DNA from: an uncultured Alistipes sp.
GTDB lineage: Bacteria; Bacteroidota; Bacteroidia; Bacteroidales; Rikenellaceae
DNA: 13,802 nucleotides
Direction: 5' to 3'
Assembly: GCF_949296715.1 (NCBI RefSeq)
Contig: NZ_CASFQD010000058.1
Span: 1 to 13,802 of the forward strand
The notes under the pieces are model-generated. The model did no database searches, was not told where the DNA came from, and was given only the letters and a program-made list of their open reading frames with translations. The position numbers and the translations under genes are program-made. Shown one piece after another: positions 5,486 to 12,553 of this stretch (position 1 is its first letter; the number at the start of each line of letters is the position of its first letter).

Positions 5486-6542
5486 GGAGCGTCGGGATTA
5501 TCAGGTTTACGGTATAGGTCTCCTCCTCTTCGCGGATGTCGAGCGAGTAGTTCTCGTCGCCGTAGATGAGCGCGAGACGCTTGCGGACGTTCTCCAGTCC
5601 GATGCCGGCCGTATGTCCGCCGTGCGTGTGGCGGCTGTTGGCGATCGTGCAGCTGACCCGCCCGTCGGCGCAGGCGATCTTCATGTGGATGAACGACGGG
5701 TGGTTGTAGCTGATGCCGTGCTTGAAGGCGTTTTCCACGAAGACGATCAGCAGCAGCGGCGGGATCGTGACCTGCTCGGGCAGGTCGTGCGGATACTCCA
5801 CGCGGATGTCCACCGTGTCGGTATAGCGGATGCGCATCAGCTCGATGTAGTTCTGCAGGAACTGGATGTCCTTGTTGAGCGAGATGAGCTCGCGCCCCGA
5901 GTCGTAGAGCACGTAGCGCATCATCTTCGAGAGTTCGATGACCGCACTCTTCGCATATTCCGCGTCGATGTCGATCAGCGCGTGGATGTTGTTGAGCGTG
6001 TTCATGAAGAAGTGCGGATTGATCTGGTACTTCAGATAATCCATCTCGGCCTGGAGGTTCTGCCGCTTGAGCTCCTCCATCTTCTGCTCGTCGCGCATCG
6101 ACTGGTAGATGAGCTTGATGCCCGTGTTGGCGCCCGTCATGAAGAATCCGAGCACGACGTTCCAGTAGATCTCCAGGTTCGAGAACGACGCCCTGCGGTA
6201 GGCGTCCGCCGAGGCCGGGTCGTCGTGCAGCGCAAGGTGCACGGCGAGGTGTTCCTCATAGAGGTTGACGAGCCAGAAGACGAGGATGATGAGCGCGATG
6301 TCGCAGGCAAGGTAGGTCTTGTACCGGCGGCGGAGCATCAGCCGCGGCGCCAGCAGGTAGTTGTGGATGATGAAGATGACGAGGTAGGGGGCGATCTGCC
6401 GCCAGGCGATGAGCACGTTCTCGAGGTTGATGTGCAGCTCGGACATCATCTGCGAGTTGAGTACCGGGACGAGGATGATGGCCGCCCATACCATGAGGTA
6501 GAGCAGGTTTTCGCCGATGGCCTGTTTGCGCAAGATCTTCAT
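5478..6542 (-). CDS. LytS/YehU-type sensor histidine kinase
   Basis: This inner-membrane sensor has 354 residues. Four hydrophobic helices are visible (about 11-29, 47-65, 77-95 and 124-146), and there is a periplasmic or loop segment near 96-123. A coiled coil (about 147-172) leads to the His_kinase domain, with phosphoacceptor His177 in YQINPHFFMNTLNN. The ATPase part has the N box FVENAFKHGI (268-277) and the G box GIGLENVRKRL (313-323). There is no separate ligand-binding domain, so the signal is probably sensed within the membrane or near it. The gene overlaps its response regulator by 8 bp. A perfect -7 element ends only 5 bases before the ATG. Confidence 0.95.
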   Translation of the reverse strand: MKILRKQAIGENLLYLMVWAAIILVPVLNSQMMSELHINLENVLIAWRQIAPYLVIFIIHNYLLAPRLMLRRRYKTYLACDIALIILVFWLVNLYEEHLAVHLALHDDPASADAYRRASFSNLEIYWNVVLGFFMTGANTGIKLIYQSMRDEQKMEELKRQNLQAEMDYLKYQINPHFFMNTLNNIHALIDIDAEYAKSAVIELSKMMRYVLYDSGRELISLNKDIQFLQNYIELMRIRYTDTVDIRVEYPHDLPEQVTIPPLLLIVFVENAFKHGISYNHPSFIHMKIACADGRVSCTIANSRHTHGGHTAGIGLENVRKRLALIYGDENYSLDIREEEETYTVNLIIPTLHA

Positions 6543-6547
6543 GCGGG

Positions 6548-6555
6548 CAAAGATA
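6548..6555 (-). promoter_or_regulatory. TATCTTTG -7 element of the histidine kinase operon
   Basis: This is an exact TAnnTTTG match, separated from the kinase ATG by only CCCGC. Transcription normally starts a few bases past this element, so the 5' leader would be about 0-3 nt. No clear -33 TTG lies at 17-21 bp. Confidence 0.65.
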
Positions 6556-6618
6556 CGGAAAAATCCATGGAAAACGCTCCCGACTTCGGCTGATATTTCC
6601 TTTTGTCCGGTCGCAGCC

Positions 6619-7404
6619 TTACTCCTGGAACTCCCAATACTCTTTCAATACGATTCCGTCGCACGCTTTCAGCAGTTTCAGCAGTCCGGGTTTGTGCTCC
6701 AGTCCGACCAGTACAAGCAGCCGTTTGCCGGGACAGGCTTCGGCCATCCGCCGGATATTGGCCGCCATCACCCCGTTGCGCTCGTACCAGCGGGAGGACC
6801 ATATCCGGACAAAGTCCCGCCAGCGGCCGAGCTTCGGCTCGCTCTCCACGATGGAGACCAACTTCTGGTAAAGTATGTACTCGCGGAGCGTCAGGTATCC
6901 CATTGTCATGCTGGAGTTCATGTCCCGGGGGGAAGCGAATTGCATGTCGTTGTAGTTCATCACCTGGAGGATCAACTCCATGTCCTCCCGGTCCTTCCGG
7001 CTCAGCTTGTCCGCCCGATACAGGGCCAGCGCGTCGCGCCACATGCTGTCCTGCCGTTCAAAGTAGCGGTGCGCGCGATACCATTCGTTCCGGCCCGTAA
7101 TCTCGAAAGGGCGCAAATCCACGCCCCGTTCCTGCTGATAGCGGTGCGCCGCGATGGTTTCGTTCGTCGACAGCAGGTCGGGATACCGCTCCAGGTCGAA
7201 GCGGAATTTTTTGTCGAAAAAGGAGGAGTCCAGTTCCATCAGCACCACGTCGGGCCGTACCCGCGACAGGATGACATGGACGCTGTCGCTGTTGAAGTAC
7301 GCGCAGGGTTCATGTTTTGTCCCTACCAGGCAGAGCTCGGTTTGTCCTTCTGCCCGGCAGAGGCCGCAAAGCAGAAGCAGGCAAAGTATCAACCCTTTTT
7401 TCAT
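6619..7404 (-). CDS. Secreted TIKI/TraB-superfamily-like protein, role unknown
   Basis: The 261-residue protein starts with a signal peptide (MKKGLILCLLLLCGLCRAEG). Cysteines at 13 and 16 make a lipoprotein possible, but neither is in a good lipobox. Two GxxH motifs frame the mature part: Gly28-Thr-Lys-His31 near the start and Gly244-Leu-Glu-His247 (VLVGLEHKPG) near the end. Glu57 lies in VVLMELDSS. Paired GxxH motifs with a conserved glutamate define the TIKI/TraB (EreA/ChaN-like) superfamily, whose characterised members include metalloproteases and esterases. RNGVMAANIRRM before the second motif also fits. No substrate can be inferred. I chose the ATG at 7404 over one at 7431 because AAAGGA stands 5 bases before it and the signal peptide starts there. 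No promoter of its own is visible. Confidence 0.65.
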   Translation of the reverse strand: MKKGLILCLLLLCGLCRAEGQTELCLVGTKHEPCAYFNSDSVHVILSRVRPDVVLMELDSSFFDKKFRFDLERYPDLLSTNETIAAHRYQQERGVDLRPFEITGRNEWYRAHRYFERQDSMWRDALALYRADKLSRKDREDMELILQVMNYNDMQFASPRDMNSSMTMGYLTLREYILYQKLVSIVESEPKLGRWRDFVRIWSSRWYERNGVMAANIRRMAEACPGKRLLVLVGLEHKPGLLKLLKACDGIVLKEYWEFQE

Positions 7405-7409
7405 GTTTT

Positions 7410-7415
7410 TCCTTT
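7410..7415 (-). promoter_or_regulatory. Shine-Dalgarno site for the TIKI-like gene
   Basis: AAAGGA on the minus strand is 5 bases before the ATG at 7404. It stands out in a window where most starts lack one, and it decides the start over the upstream ATG at 7431. Confidence 0.6.
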
Positions 7416-7436
7416 GTATGCGGTTGTTCATGATTA

Positions 7437-7471
7437 ATCAAGACGGCCCACAAACAATAGGCCGTCTTGAT
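7437..7471 (-). terminator. Perfect 12-bp hairpin after the acyl-CoA synthetase gene
   Basis: Arms ATCAAGACGGCC and GGCCGTCTTGAT (7437-7448 and 7460-7471) enclose an 11-base loop in the 96-bp gap between two minus-strand genes. The stem is GC-rich inside with A/T ends, but only TTAATC follows it. It is probably a terminator for the synthetase gene, possibly leaky. Since the next gene has no visible promoter, an attenuator or processing hairpin is an alternative. Confidence 0.6.
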
Positions 7472-7500
7472 CTTGCAACTCTTCCCGATGCCTGCGACGT

Positions 7501-9201
7501 TTACTTGTTCAGCAGCGACGGGCTGTAGAGGTAACGCTTGATGCTTCGCTTCGGCGTCTTCTCGAACTCCGTGGGGTAGAGGACGACCTCGGCCACCCGT
7601 TCGTAGGCCGCAAGCTGGGCATTGAGCTCCTTGAGGTTGTTCTGCATGATTTCGGGCAGGTCGTTCTTGTCGACCCCTTCGGCTTCGGCCTGCTCGTAGT
7701 CGGGCACCACCATTGCGCGCAGTCGTCCTTCGCCGACGTCGATCACCAGCGATTCGAGCACGAGGTACATGTTGTTGAGCTTGTCCTCGATCTCTTCGGG
7801 GTAGATGTTCTGTCCGTTGCCCGAGAGGATCATCGTCTTCGACCGGCCGCGGATGTAGAGCGTGCCGTCGGGGTCCATCGTGCCCATGTCGCCCGTGTGG
7901 AGCCAGCCCTCCGCATCGAGCACCTTCTGCGTGTCCTTGTCGTTCTTGTAGTATCCCTTCATGACGTGCTCGCCGCGCACGAGAATCTCGCCGGCCGTGT
8001 GCTCCGGGTCCGCCGAGTCGATCTTCACCTCGAGCAGCTCCTTCAGGTAGCGGCCGCACGAGCCGGCCTTGAATTCGTTGTCGGGCGTGAAGCTGATGAG
8101 CGGGGCGCACTCGGTCATGCCGTAGCCGATCGTGATCGGGAAGCGGATCTTCATGAGGAACGATTCGGTCTCCTGGTTCATCGGGGCGCCGCCGACGATG
8201 AAGATCGAGACGTTGCCGCCGAAGGCGTCCATGAGCTTCTTGCGGATGACCGAGTAGATGGCCGAGTTGAGGAGCGGAATCTTCATGGCGATCGACATGG
8301 GACCTTTCTCGAGCATCGGCAGCACCTGCTTGCGGTAGACCTTTTCGAGGATCATCGGCACGCAGCAGATCACCGTGGGCTTGACGACGGCCATCGCCTC
8401 GAGGAGGATTTTCGGCGAGGGAATGCGGCCCAGCAGGGTGATGTGCCCGCCGACGGCCAGCGGCGCGAGGAAGTCGAAGGCGCAGCCGTAGGCGTGGGCC
8501 AGCGGCAGGAACGAGAGCGTGCGCCCGCCCTGCTGGAAGTAGTGGTTGCCGGTCTGCGTGTTGACGGCCGACATGGCGAACAGGACGTTGCCCGTGAGGT
8601 TGTTGACCGTGAGCATCACGCCCTTCGAATAGCCGGTCGTCCCCGACGTGTAGTTGAGCAGGATGACCTGGTCGTTGGGTATTTCGGGGTATTTGATGTC
8701 GTTGATGCTGAAGCCGCGCGGGTATTTGCTGCGGTAGTTCTTCAGGATGTCGCGCTGGAACTTGGTCAGCGACTTGCCGTCGCGCTCGTAGATCACGTGG
8801 AAGTCCGTCAGCGAGAAGACCGCCTCGATCTGTTTGATCTGGTCCTCCTCGATGACGTCCCAGAAGTTGTCGCCCAGGAAGAGCAGGCGGCTCTCCGAGT
8901 GGTTGATGATGTGGATGACGTCGGCCGGGGTGAAGTCCTGCAGGATCGGCACGATGACCGCACCGTAGGTGATCGTGCCGATGTAGGTGATGCACCAGCG
9001 GGGGTTGTTGCGCCCGATCAGGGCGATCTTGTCGCCGCGCTTGATGCCGGCCTTCTTGAAGACCAGGTGGAGTTTGGCGATCTCCTTGGCCATTTCGTAA
9101 TACGAGAAGGTCTCGTTCTTGAAGTAGTCGGTCAGGGCCGACATCTCGCGATTCTCCCGAAAGCTGTTTTCGTAGATCTTTATCAGGTTTTCCTGTAACA
9201 T
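7501..9201 (-). CDS. AMP-dependent long-chain fatty acid-CoA ligase-like enzyme
   Basis: This 566-residue member of the adenylate-forming family probably activates fatty acids to acyl-AMP and then acyl-CoA (FadD-like). Motifs in order are the phosphate loop YTSGTTGYSKG (184-194), FLPLAHAYG (231-239), GGAP (337-340), YGMTEC (360-365), the ribose-binding Asp438 in LHTGDMG, and the hinge IRGRSKTMI (450-458). The C-terminal A10 segment reads FEKTPKRSIKRYL (546-558). Aligned by eye to TPTLKIKR of long-chain enzymes, Ser553 sits where the catalytic lysine is expected. Neighbouring Lys551 or Lys555 could substitute. The first 20 residues lack a signal peptide, so it is cytoplasmic or membrane-associated. 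The next gene upstream on this strand is plsY, but each has its own promoter. Confidence 0.9.
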   Translation of the reverse strand: MLQENLIKIYENSFRENREMSALTDYFKNETFSYYEMAKEIAKLHLVFKKAGIKRGDKIALIGRNNPRWCITYIGTITYGAVIVPILQDFTPADVIHIINHSESRLLFLGDNFWDVIEEDQIKQIEAVFSLTDFHVIYERDGKSLTKFQRDILKNYRSKYPRGFSINDIKYPEIPNDQVILLNYTSGTTGYSKGVMLTVNNLTGNVLFAMSAVNTQTGNHYFQQGGRTLSFLPLAHAYGCAFDFLAPLAVGGHITLLGRIPSPKILLEAMAVVKPTVICCVPMILEKVYRKQVLPMLEKGPMSIAMKIPLLNSAIYSVIRKKLMDAFGGNVSIFIVGGAPMNQETESFLMKIRFPITIGYGMTECAPLISFTPDNEFKAGSCGRYLKELLEVKIDSADPEHTAGEILVRGEHVMKGYYKNDKDTQKVLDAEGWLHTGDMGTMDPDGTLYIRGRSKTMILSGNGQNIYPEEIEDKLNNMYLVLESLVIDVGEGRLRAMVVPDYEQAEAEGVDKNDLPEIMQNNLKELNAQLAAYERVAEVVLYPTEFEKTPKRSIKRYLYSPSLLNK

Positions 9202-9235
9202 AATCGGAAATAAGGAAGATTCGTTATTGGCGGAA

Positions 9236-9243
9236 CAAAGATA
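9236..9243 (-). promoter_or_regulatory. TATCTTTG -7 element of the acyl-CoA ligase gene
   Basis: This is an exact TAnnTTTG match ending 34 bases before the ATG at 9201. No matching -33 TTG is seen at 17-21 bp, where the sequence is the stem of a possible plsY terminator. Confidence 0.65.
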
Positions 9244-9250
9244 CGGAAAA

Positions 9251-9299
9251 AAACGATCCCGGAATTTTTCTGCGGATTTTTTATCCTCTTTTTCCGGGA
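9251..9299 (-). terminator. Possible plsY terminator
   Basis: Inverted repeat TCCCGGAA/TTCCGGGA (9257-9264 and 9292-9299) begins 25 bases past the plsY stop. On the minus strand it is followed by CG and then seven T residues ending near 9246. The 27-base loop is long, so the call is tentative. Confidence 0.4.
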
Positions 9300-9324
9300 A
9301 ATTCGTTCTGAAAGTCTTGTCGGC

Positions 9325-10026
9325 TTACTTTTCGGACGGATTCCGGTCGTTGGCGTCGGCGCGGGGTCCGGGGTTGACGCGGCGCGGTTTCCAGATGTAG
9401 ATTTTCGACTCGGTGCCGGCCTTCAGCCGCTCGATGTTCTTGCGGTGGGTCCAGATGAGCAGGATGGCGATGACGAACGAGAAGACCACGAAGGGGATCG
9501 ATTCGTTGACCTTCGGGGAGACGAGCGTGAAGACGGGGAAGCAGCATCCCGCGGTCATCGACGAGAGCGAGACGTAGTGCGAGATCATCAGTACGACGAG
9601 CCATACGCCGAAGCAGAGCAGCGCCACGGGCGGGTAGATGCCCGTCACGGCGCCCACGAGCGTCGCCACGCCCTTGCCGCCGCGGAATCCCGCGAAGATC
9701 GGGAAGATGTGCCCCAGCACGGCGGCGAAGACGGCGATGATCTTGATGTTGATGAGCCACATGTCGCTGATGTTGTCGTCGTACTTGAGCAGTTCGATGA
9801 GCGTCACGGCCACGAATCCCTTGAGGAAATCCAGCGCGAAGACGGGCAGCGCGGCGCGCTTGCCCAGCACGCGCAGCATGTTGGTCGTGCCGGCGTTTTT
9901 CGAGCCGTGTTCGCGGATGTCGATGCCGTAGTATTTCTTGCCGATCCACACGGCGCTCGGAATCGAGCCCAGCAGATAGGCTATGAGGATCATGGTCGTG
10001 GCGGTGTAGTATGTGAGAATCATCAT
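9325..10026 (-). CDS. plsY: Acyl-phosphate glycerol-3-phosphate acyltransferase
   Basis: PlsY is an integral membrane enzyme that transfers an acyl group from acyl-phosphate to glycerol-3-phosphate, the first acylation of phospholipid synthesis, working with PlsX. The 233-residue protein shows the family's three conserved cytoplasmic motifs. LLGSIPSAVWIGK is near the N-terminus and is followed by DIREHGSKNAGTTNMLRVLG. GHIFPIFAGFRGGKGVAT is central, and HRKNIERLKAGTESK near the C-terminus is the third. Hydrophobic segments between them fit the usual multi-pass topology. The C-terminal tail of about 25 residues (rich in P, R and N) is polar. The frame runs up to 10116, but a -7 element at 10056-10063 puts the start downstream. 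The ATG at 10026 or the next codon at 10023 are both possible. Confidence 0.95.
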   Translation of the reverse strand: MMILTYYTATTMILIAYLLGSIPSAVWIGKKYYGIDIREHGSKNAGTTNMLRVLGKRAALPVFALDFLKGFVAVTLIELLKYDDNISDMWLINIKIIAVFAAVLGHIFPIFAGFRGGKGVATLVGAVTGIYPPVALLCFGVWLVVLMISHYVSLSSMTAGCCFPVFTLVSPKVNESIPFVVFSFVIAILLIWTHRKNIERLKAGTESKIYIWKPRRVNPGPRADANDRNPSEK

Positions 10027-10055
10027 CGGTGCGGTAAGGAATTGTAATTGTAATG

Positions 10056-10063
10056 CAAATATA
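10056..10063 (-). promoter_or_regulatory. TATATTTG -7 element of plsY
   Basis: This is an exact TAnnTTTG match ending 29 bases before the ATG at 10026, giving a leader of about 25 nt. It excludes the longer plsY frame that starts at 10116. The -33 box is not evident. Confidence 0.75.
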
Positions 10064-10116
10064 ACAAAAATTTTCAGATTCGGAACTTCAGGATGAAAAA
10101 TCCGCGTTCCGGACAT

Positions 10117-10145
10117 TTTGTTTTCGCGGAATTCCGCTATCTTTG
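10117..10145 (+). promoter_or_regulatory. Promoter of the yitT-miaB-helicase operon
   Basis: TTTG (10117-10120) is followed after 17 bp by an exact TATCTTTG (10138-10145). The -7 element ends 16 bases before the ATG at 10162, implying a leader of about 11 nt. It is divergent from the plsY promoter, and the two -7 elements are 74 bp apart. Confidence 0.75.
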
Positions 10146-10161
10146 CGTAAAATTATACCGT

Positions 10162-11151
10162 ATGAATACAAAGGCGTTGCTCGAACCGATGGGTTCATGG
10201 GCGTGGTGGCGTTCGTGGTTTCTGATTTTTCTGGGTTGCTCGATCATGGGATCGGGATTCGTGCTCTTCGTCAATCCCTACAATTTTGTCCCCGGCGGCG
10301 TTTACGGCATGGGTATCGTGCTGCACAACATCTTCCCGTCGATTCAGGTCGGAACCTTCGGATACATGTTCGACGTGCCGCTAATGATTATCGCGATGCT
10401 CGTCTTCGGCGGGCAGTTCGGCACGCGCACCGTGCTGGCGGCGCTCTACACGCCGGGCTTCATGAACATCCTCACGCGGATGGTCTATCCCGACGCCGCG
10501 GCGGTCGAGTCGCTCGATCCCGCGCTGCTGCTGGGCGGCCGGCTCGATCTGTCGAACGACCTGCTGCTCACGTGCGTCATCGGCGCCGTGGTCATCGGCG
10601 TCGGTCAGGGCATCGTCGTGCGCCAGCAGGCCACGACGGGCGGTACGGACATCGTGGCGATGCTGCTGCAGAAGTTCGCGGGCATCAAGTTCTCGACGGG
10701 CATCTTCCTGGCCGACGGTTTCGTCGTCCTGTCGGGACTGGCCGTCATCGGCTTCGGTCTGGGTACGGGCGAGGCGGCCTCGAACGGCTGGATGCTGACG
10801 CTCTACTCGCTCATCACGATCTACACGACCTCGCGCGTGGTGGCCTACCTGCTCGACGGTGCGTCGTATGACAAGCTGCTCTTCATCATCAGCGACAACC
10901 ATGCCGAGCTCAAGCGCTTCATCATCGAGGACCTGGACCGCAGCGCCACCTACATCAAGTCGCGGGGCATGTACACGGACGCTGCACGCGACATGATTTT
11001 CCTGGTGGTGAGCCGCAAGGAGGTGCGCCAGGTGCAGCACAAGATCCGCGAGATCGACCCGCGGGCCTTCGTCGTGGTGACGGATGCCTACGAAACCTTC
11101 GGGGAGGGCTTCAAGCAGTTCCCCGACAAGAACGAGATACAGGCTGAATAA
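10162..11151 (+). CDS. YitT-family membrane protein with DUF2179 domain
   Basis: The 329-residue protein has an N-terminal multi-pass membrane part (about 17-230). Hydrophobic stretches lie near 17-38, 45-58, 67-82, 131-153, 168-189 and 200-221. A soluble C-terminal domain (about 235-315) of the DUF2179 type includes YDKLLFIISDNHAEL and SRGMYTDAARDMIFLVV. VNPYNFVPGGVYG (37-49) and QQATTGGTDIVAMLL (145-159) are signatures of the family. Function is poorly defined; a transport role is often assumed. I chose the ATG at 10162 because the promoter lies between it and the upstream in-frame ATG at 10093. Only three bases separate its stop from miaB, so the two are surely co-transcribed. Confidence 0.9.
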   Translation: MNTKALLEPMGSWAWWRSWFLIFLGCSIMGSGFVLFVNPYNFVPGGVYGMGIVLHNIFPSIQVGTFGYMFDVPLMIIAMLVFGGQFGTRTVLAALYTPGFMNILTRMVYPDAAAVESLDPALLLGGRLDLSNDLLLTCVIGAVVIGVGQGIVVRQQATTGGTDIVAMLLQKFAGIKFSTGIFLADGFVVLSGLAVIGFGLGTGEAASNGWMLTLYSLITIYTTSRVVAYLLDGASYDKLLFIISDNHAELKRFIIEDLDRSATYIKSRGMYTDAARDMIFLVVSRKEVRQVQHKIREIDPRAFVVVTDAYETFGEGFKQFPDKNEIQAE

Positions 11152-11154
11152 ACG

Positions 11155-12534
11155 ATGAATCTGCAAACGAACACGCTGCGCCCGCTGCAGGGCGCGGGCC
11201 GCAAACTCTTCATAGAAACCTACGGCTGCCAGATGAACGTCGGCGACACGGAGATCGTCGTCTCGATCATGCAGCGCGAGGGATACGTCTACACGGAGCG
11301 CCTCGACGAGGCGGATGTCATTCTGATCAACACCTGCTCGATCCGCGACAACGCCGAGCAGCGCATCTGGGGCCGGCTGGCCGAGATGAAACGCTACCGC
11401 CGGGCAAAACCGGGGCTTGTTGTCGGCATCATCGGCTGCATGGCCGAGCGGTTGAAGGAGCGGCTGCTCGACGGCCCGACGGGCGTGGATGTCGTCGCCG
11501 GGCCGGACGCCTACCGCGACCTGCCGCATCTGGTGCGCGAGGCCGAGGCGGGCGGCAAGGGGGTCAACGTCCTGCTCTCGACCGAGGAGACCTATGCCGA
11601 GATCGCGCCCGTGCGTCTCGACCGCAACGGCGTGAGCGCCTTCGTGGCGATCATGCGCGGCTGCAACAACTTCTGCTCTTACTGCGTCGTGCCCTACACG
11701 CGGGGCCGCGAGCGGAGCCGCGACCCGCAGACGATCGTCGACGAGGCCCGCACGCTCTTCGACAACGGCTACCGCGAGGTGACGCTCCTCGGGCAGAACG
11801 TCAACTCGTACCGCGCCGGGGAGGTCGACTTTCCGGAGCTGCTGCGGCGCGTGGCGTCGATCTCGCCGCTGCTGCGCGTGCGCTTCGCCACGTCGCACCC
11901 CAAGGACATGAGCGACCGCCTGCTCGAGGTCATGGCCTCGATGCCCAATATCTGCCGGGCGATCCACCTGCCGGCACAGTCGGGCGCGACGTCGATGCTC
12001 GAGCGCATGAACCGCAAATACACGCGCGAGTGGTACCTCGGCCGCGTGGCGGCGATCCGCCGCCTGATGCCCGACTGCGCCATCACGACGGACCTTATCG
12101 CCGGCTTCTCGGGCGAGACGGAGGAGGAGCACCTCCAGACGCTGTCGCTTATGCGCGAGGTGGGCTACGACTTCGCCTACATGTTCAAGTATTCGGAGCG
12201 CCCGGGAACCTTCGCGCAGAAGCACCTGCCGGACGACGTGCCCGACGTGGTGAAGTCGCGGCGCCTGCAGGAGATCATCGCGCTGCAGAACGAGCTGGGG
12301 CATGCGAGCAACCTGCGCGACGTGGGGCGCGAGTTCGAGGTGCTGGTCGAGGGTGAATCGAAGCGCGACGCGAAGCAGCTCTCGGGGCGCACGTCGCAGA
12401 ACAAGGTGGTGGTCTTCGACCGCGGCACGCACCGCGTCGGCGACTATGTGCGGGTCCGCATCACGGGCTGCACGCCCGCGACGCTCTTCGGCGAGGAGAC
12501 CGGCGCGGAGGAAACGAACAGGAACGAACTTTAA
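11155..12534 (+). CDS. miaB: tRNA-2-methylthio-N6-dimethylallyladenosine synthase
   Basis: MiaB is a radical-SAM methylthiotransferase that adds a methylthio group to i6A37 of tRNAs reading UNN codons. The 459-residue protein has the three domains of the family. The UPF0004 domain (about 16-135) has auxiliary cluster cysteines 25, 61 and 95 (ETYGCQMN, INTCSIR, IGCMAE). The radical-SAM domain has CNNFCSYC (Cys170, 174, 177) and VVPYTRGRERSR. The C-terminal TRAM domain (about 390-455) contains VLVEGESKRD and GRTSQNK. QMNVGDTE fits MiaB rather than RimO or MtaB. It starts 3 bases after the YitT gene and is followed 19 bases later by the helicase, so all three are probably one operon. Confidence 0.96.
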   Translation: MNLQTNTLRPLQGAGRKLFIETYGCQMNVGDTEIVVSIMQREGYVYTERLDEADVILINTCSIRDNAEQRIWGRLAEMKRYRRAKPGLVVGIIGCMAERLKERLLDGPTGVDVVAGPDAYRDLPHLVREAEAGGKGVNVLLSTEETYAEIAPVRLDRNGVSAFVAIMRGCNNFCSYCVVPYTRGRERSRDPQTIVDEARTLFDNGYREVTLLGQNVNSYRAGEVDFPELLRRVASISPLLRVRFATSHPKDMSDRLLEVMASMPNICRAIHLPAQSGATSMLERMNRKYTREWYLGRVAAIRRLMPDCAITTDLIAGFSGETEEEHLQTLSLMREVGYDFAYMFKYSERPGTFAQKHLPDDVPDVVKSRRLQEIIALQNELGHASNLRDVGREFEVLVEGESKRDAKQLSGRTSQNKVVVFDRGTHRVGDYVRVRITGCTPATLFGEETGAEETNRNEL

Positions 12535-12540
12535 GTAAGA

Positions 12541-12545
12541 AAGGA
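12541..12545 (+). promoter_or_regulatory. Shine-Dalgarno site for the DEAD-box helicase
   Basis: AAGGA stands 8 bases before the ATG at 12554, within the 19-bp gap after miaB. It supports this start and independent initiation on a shared mRNA. Confidence 0.55.
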
Positions 12546-12553
12546 TTTGAAAA

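Noticed and set aside
10027..10116. Longer plsY frame starting at 10116
   Set aside because: The perfect -7 element at 10056-10063 lies within it, and PlsY homologues begin near the ATG at 10026.
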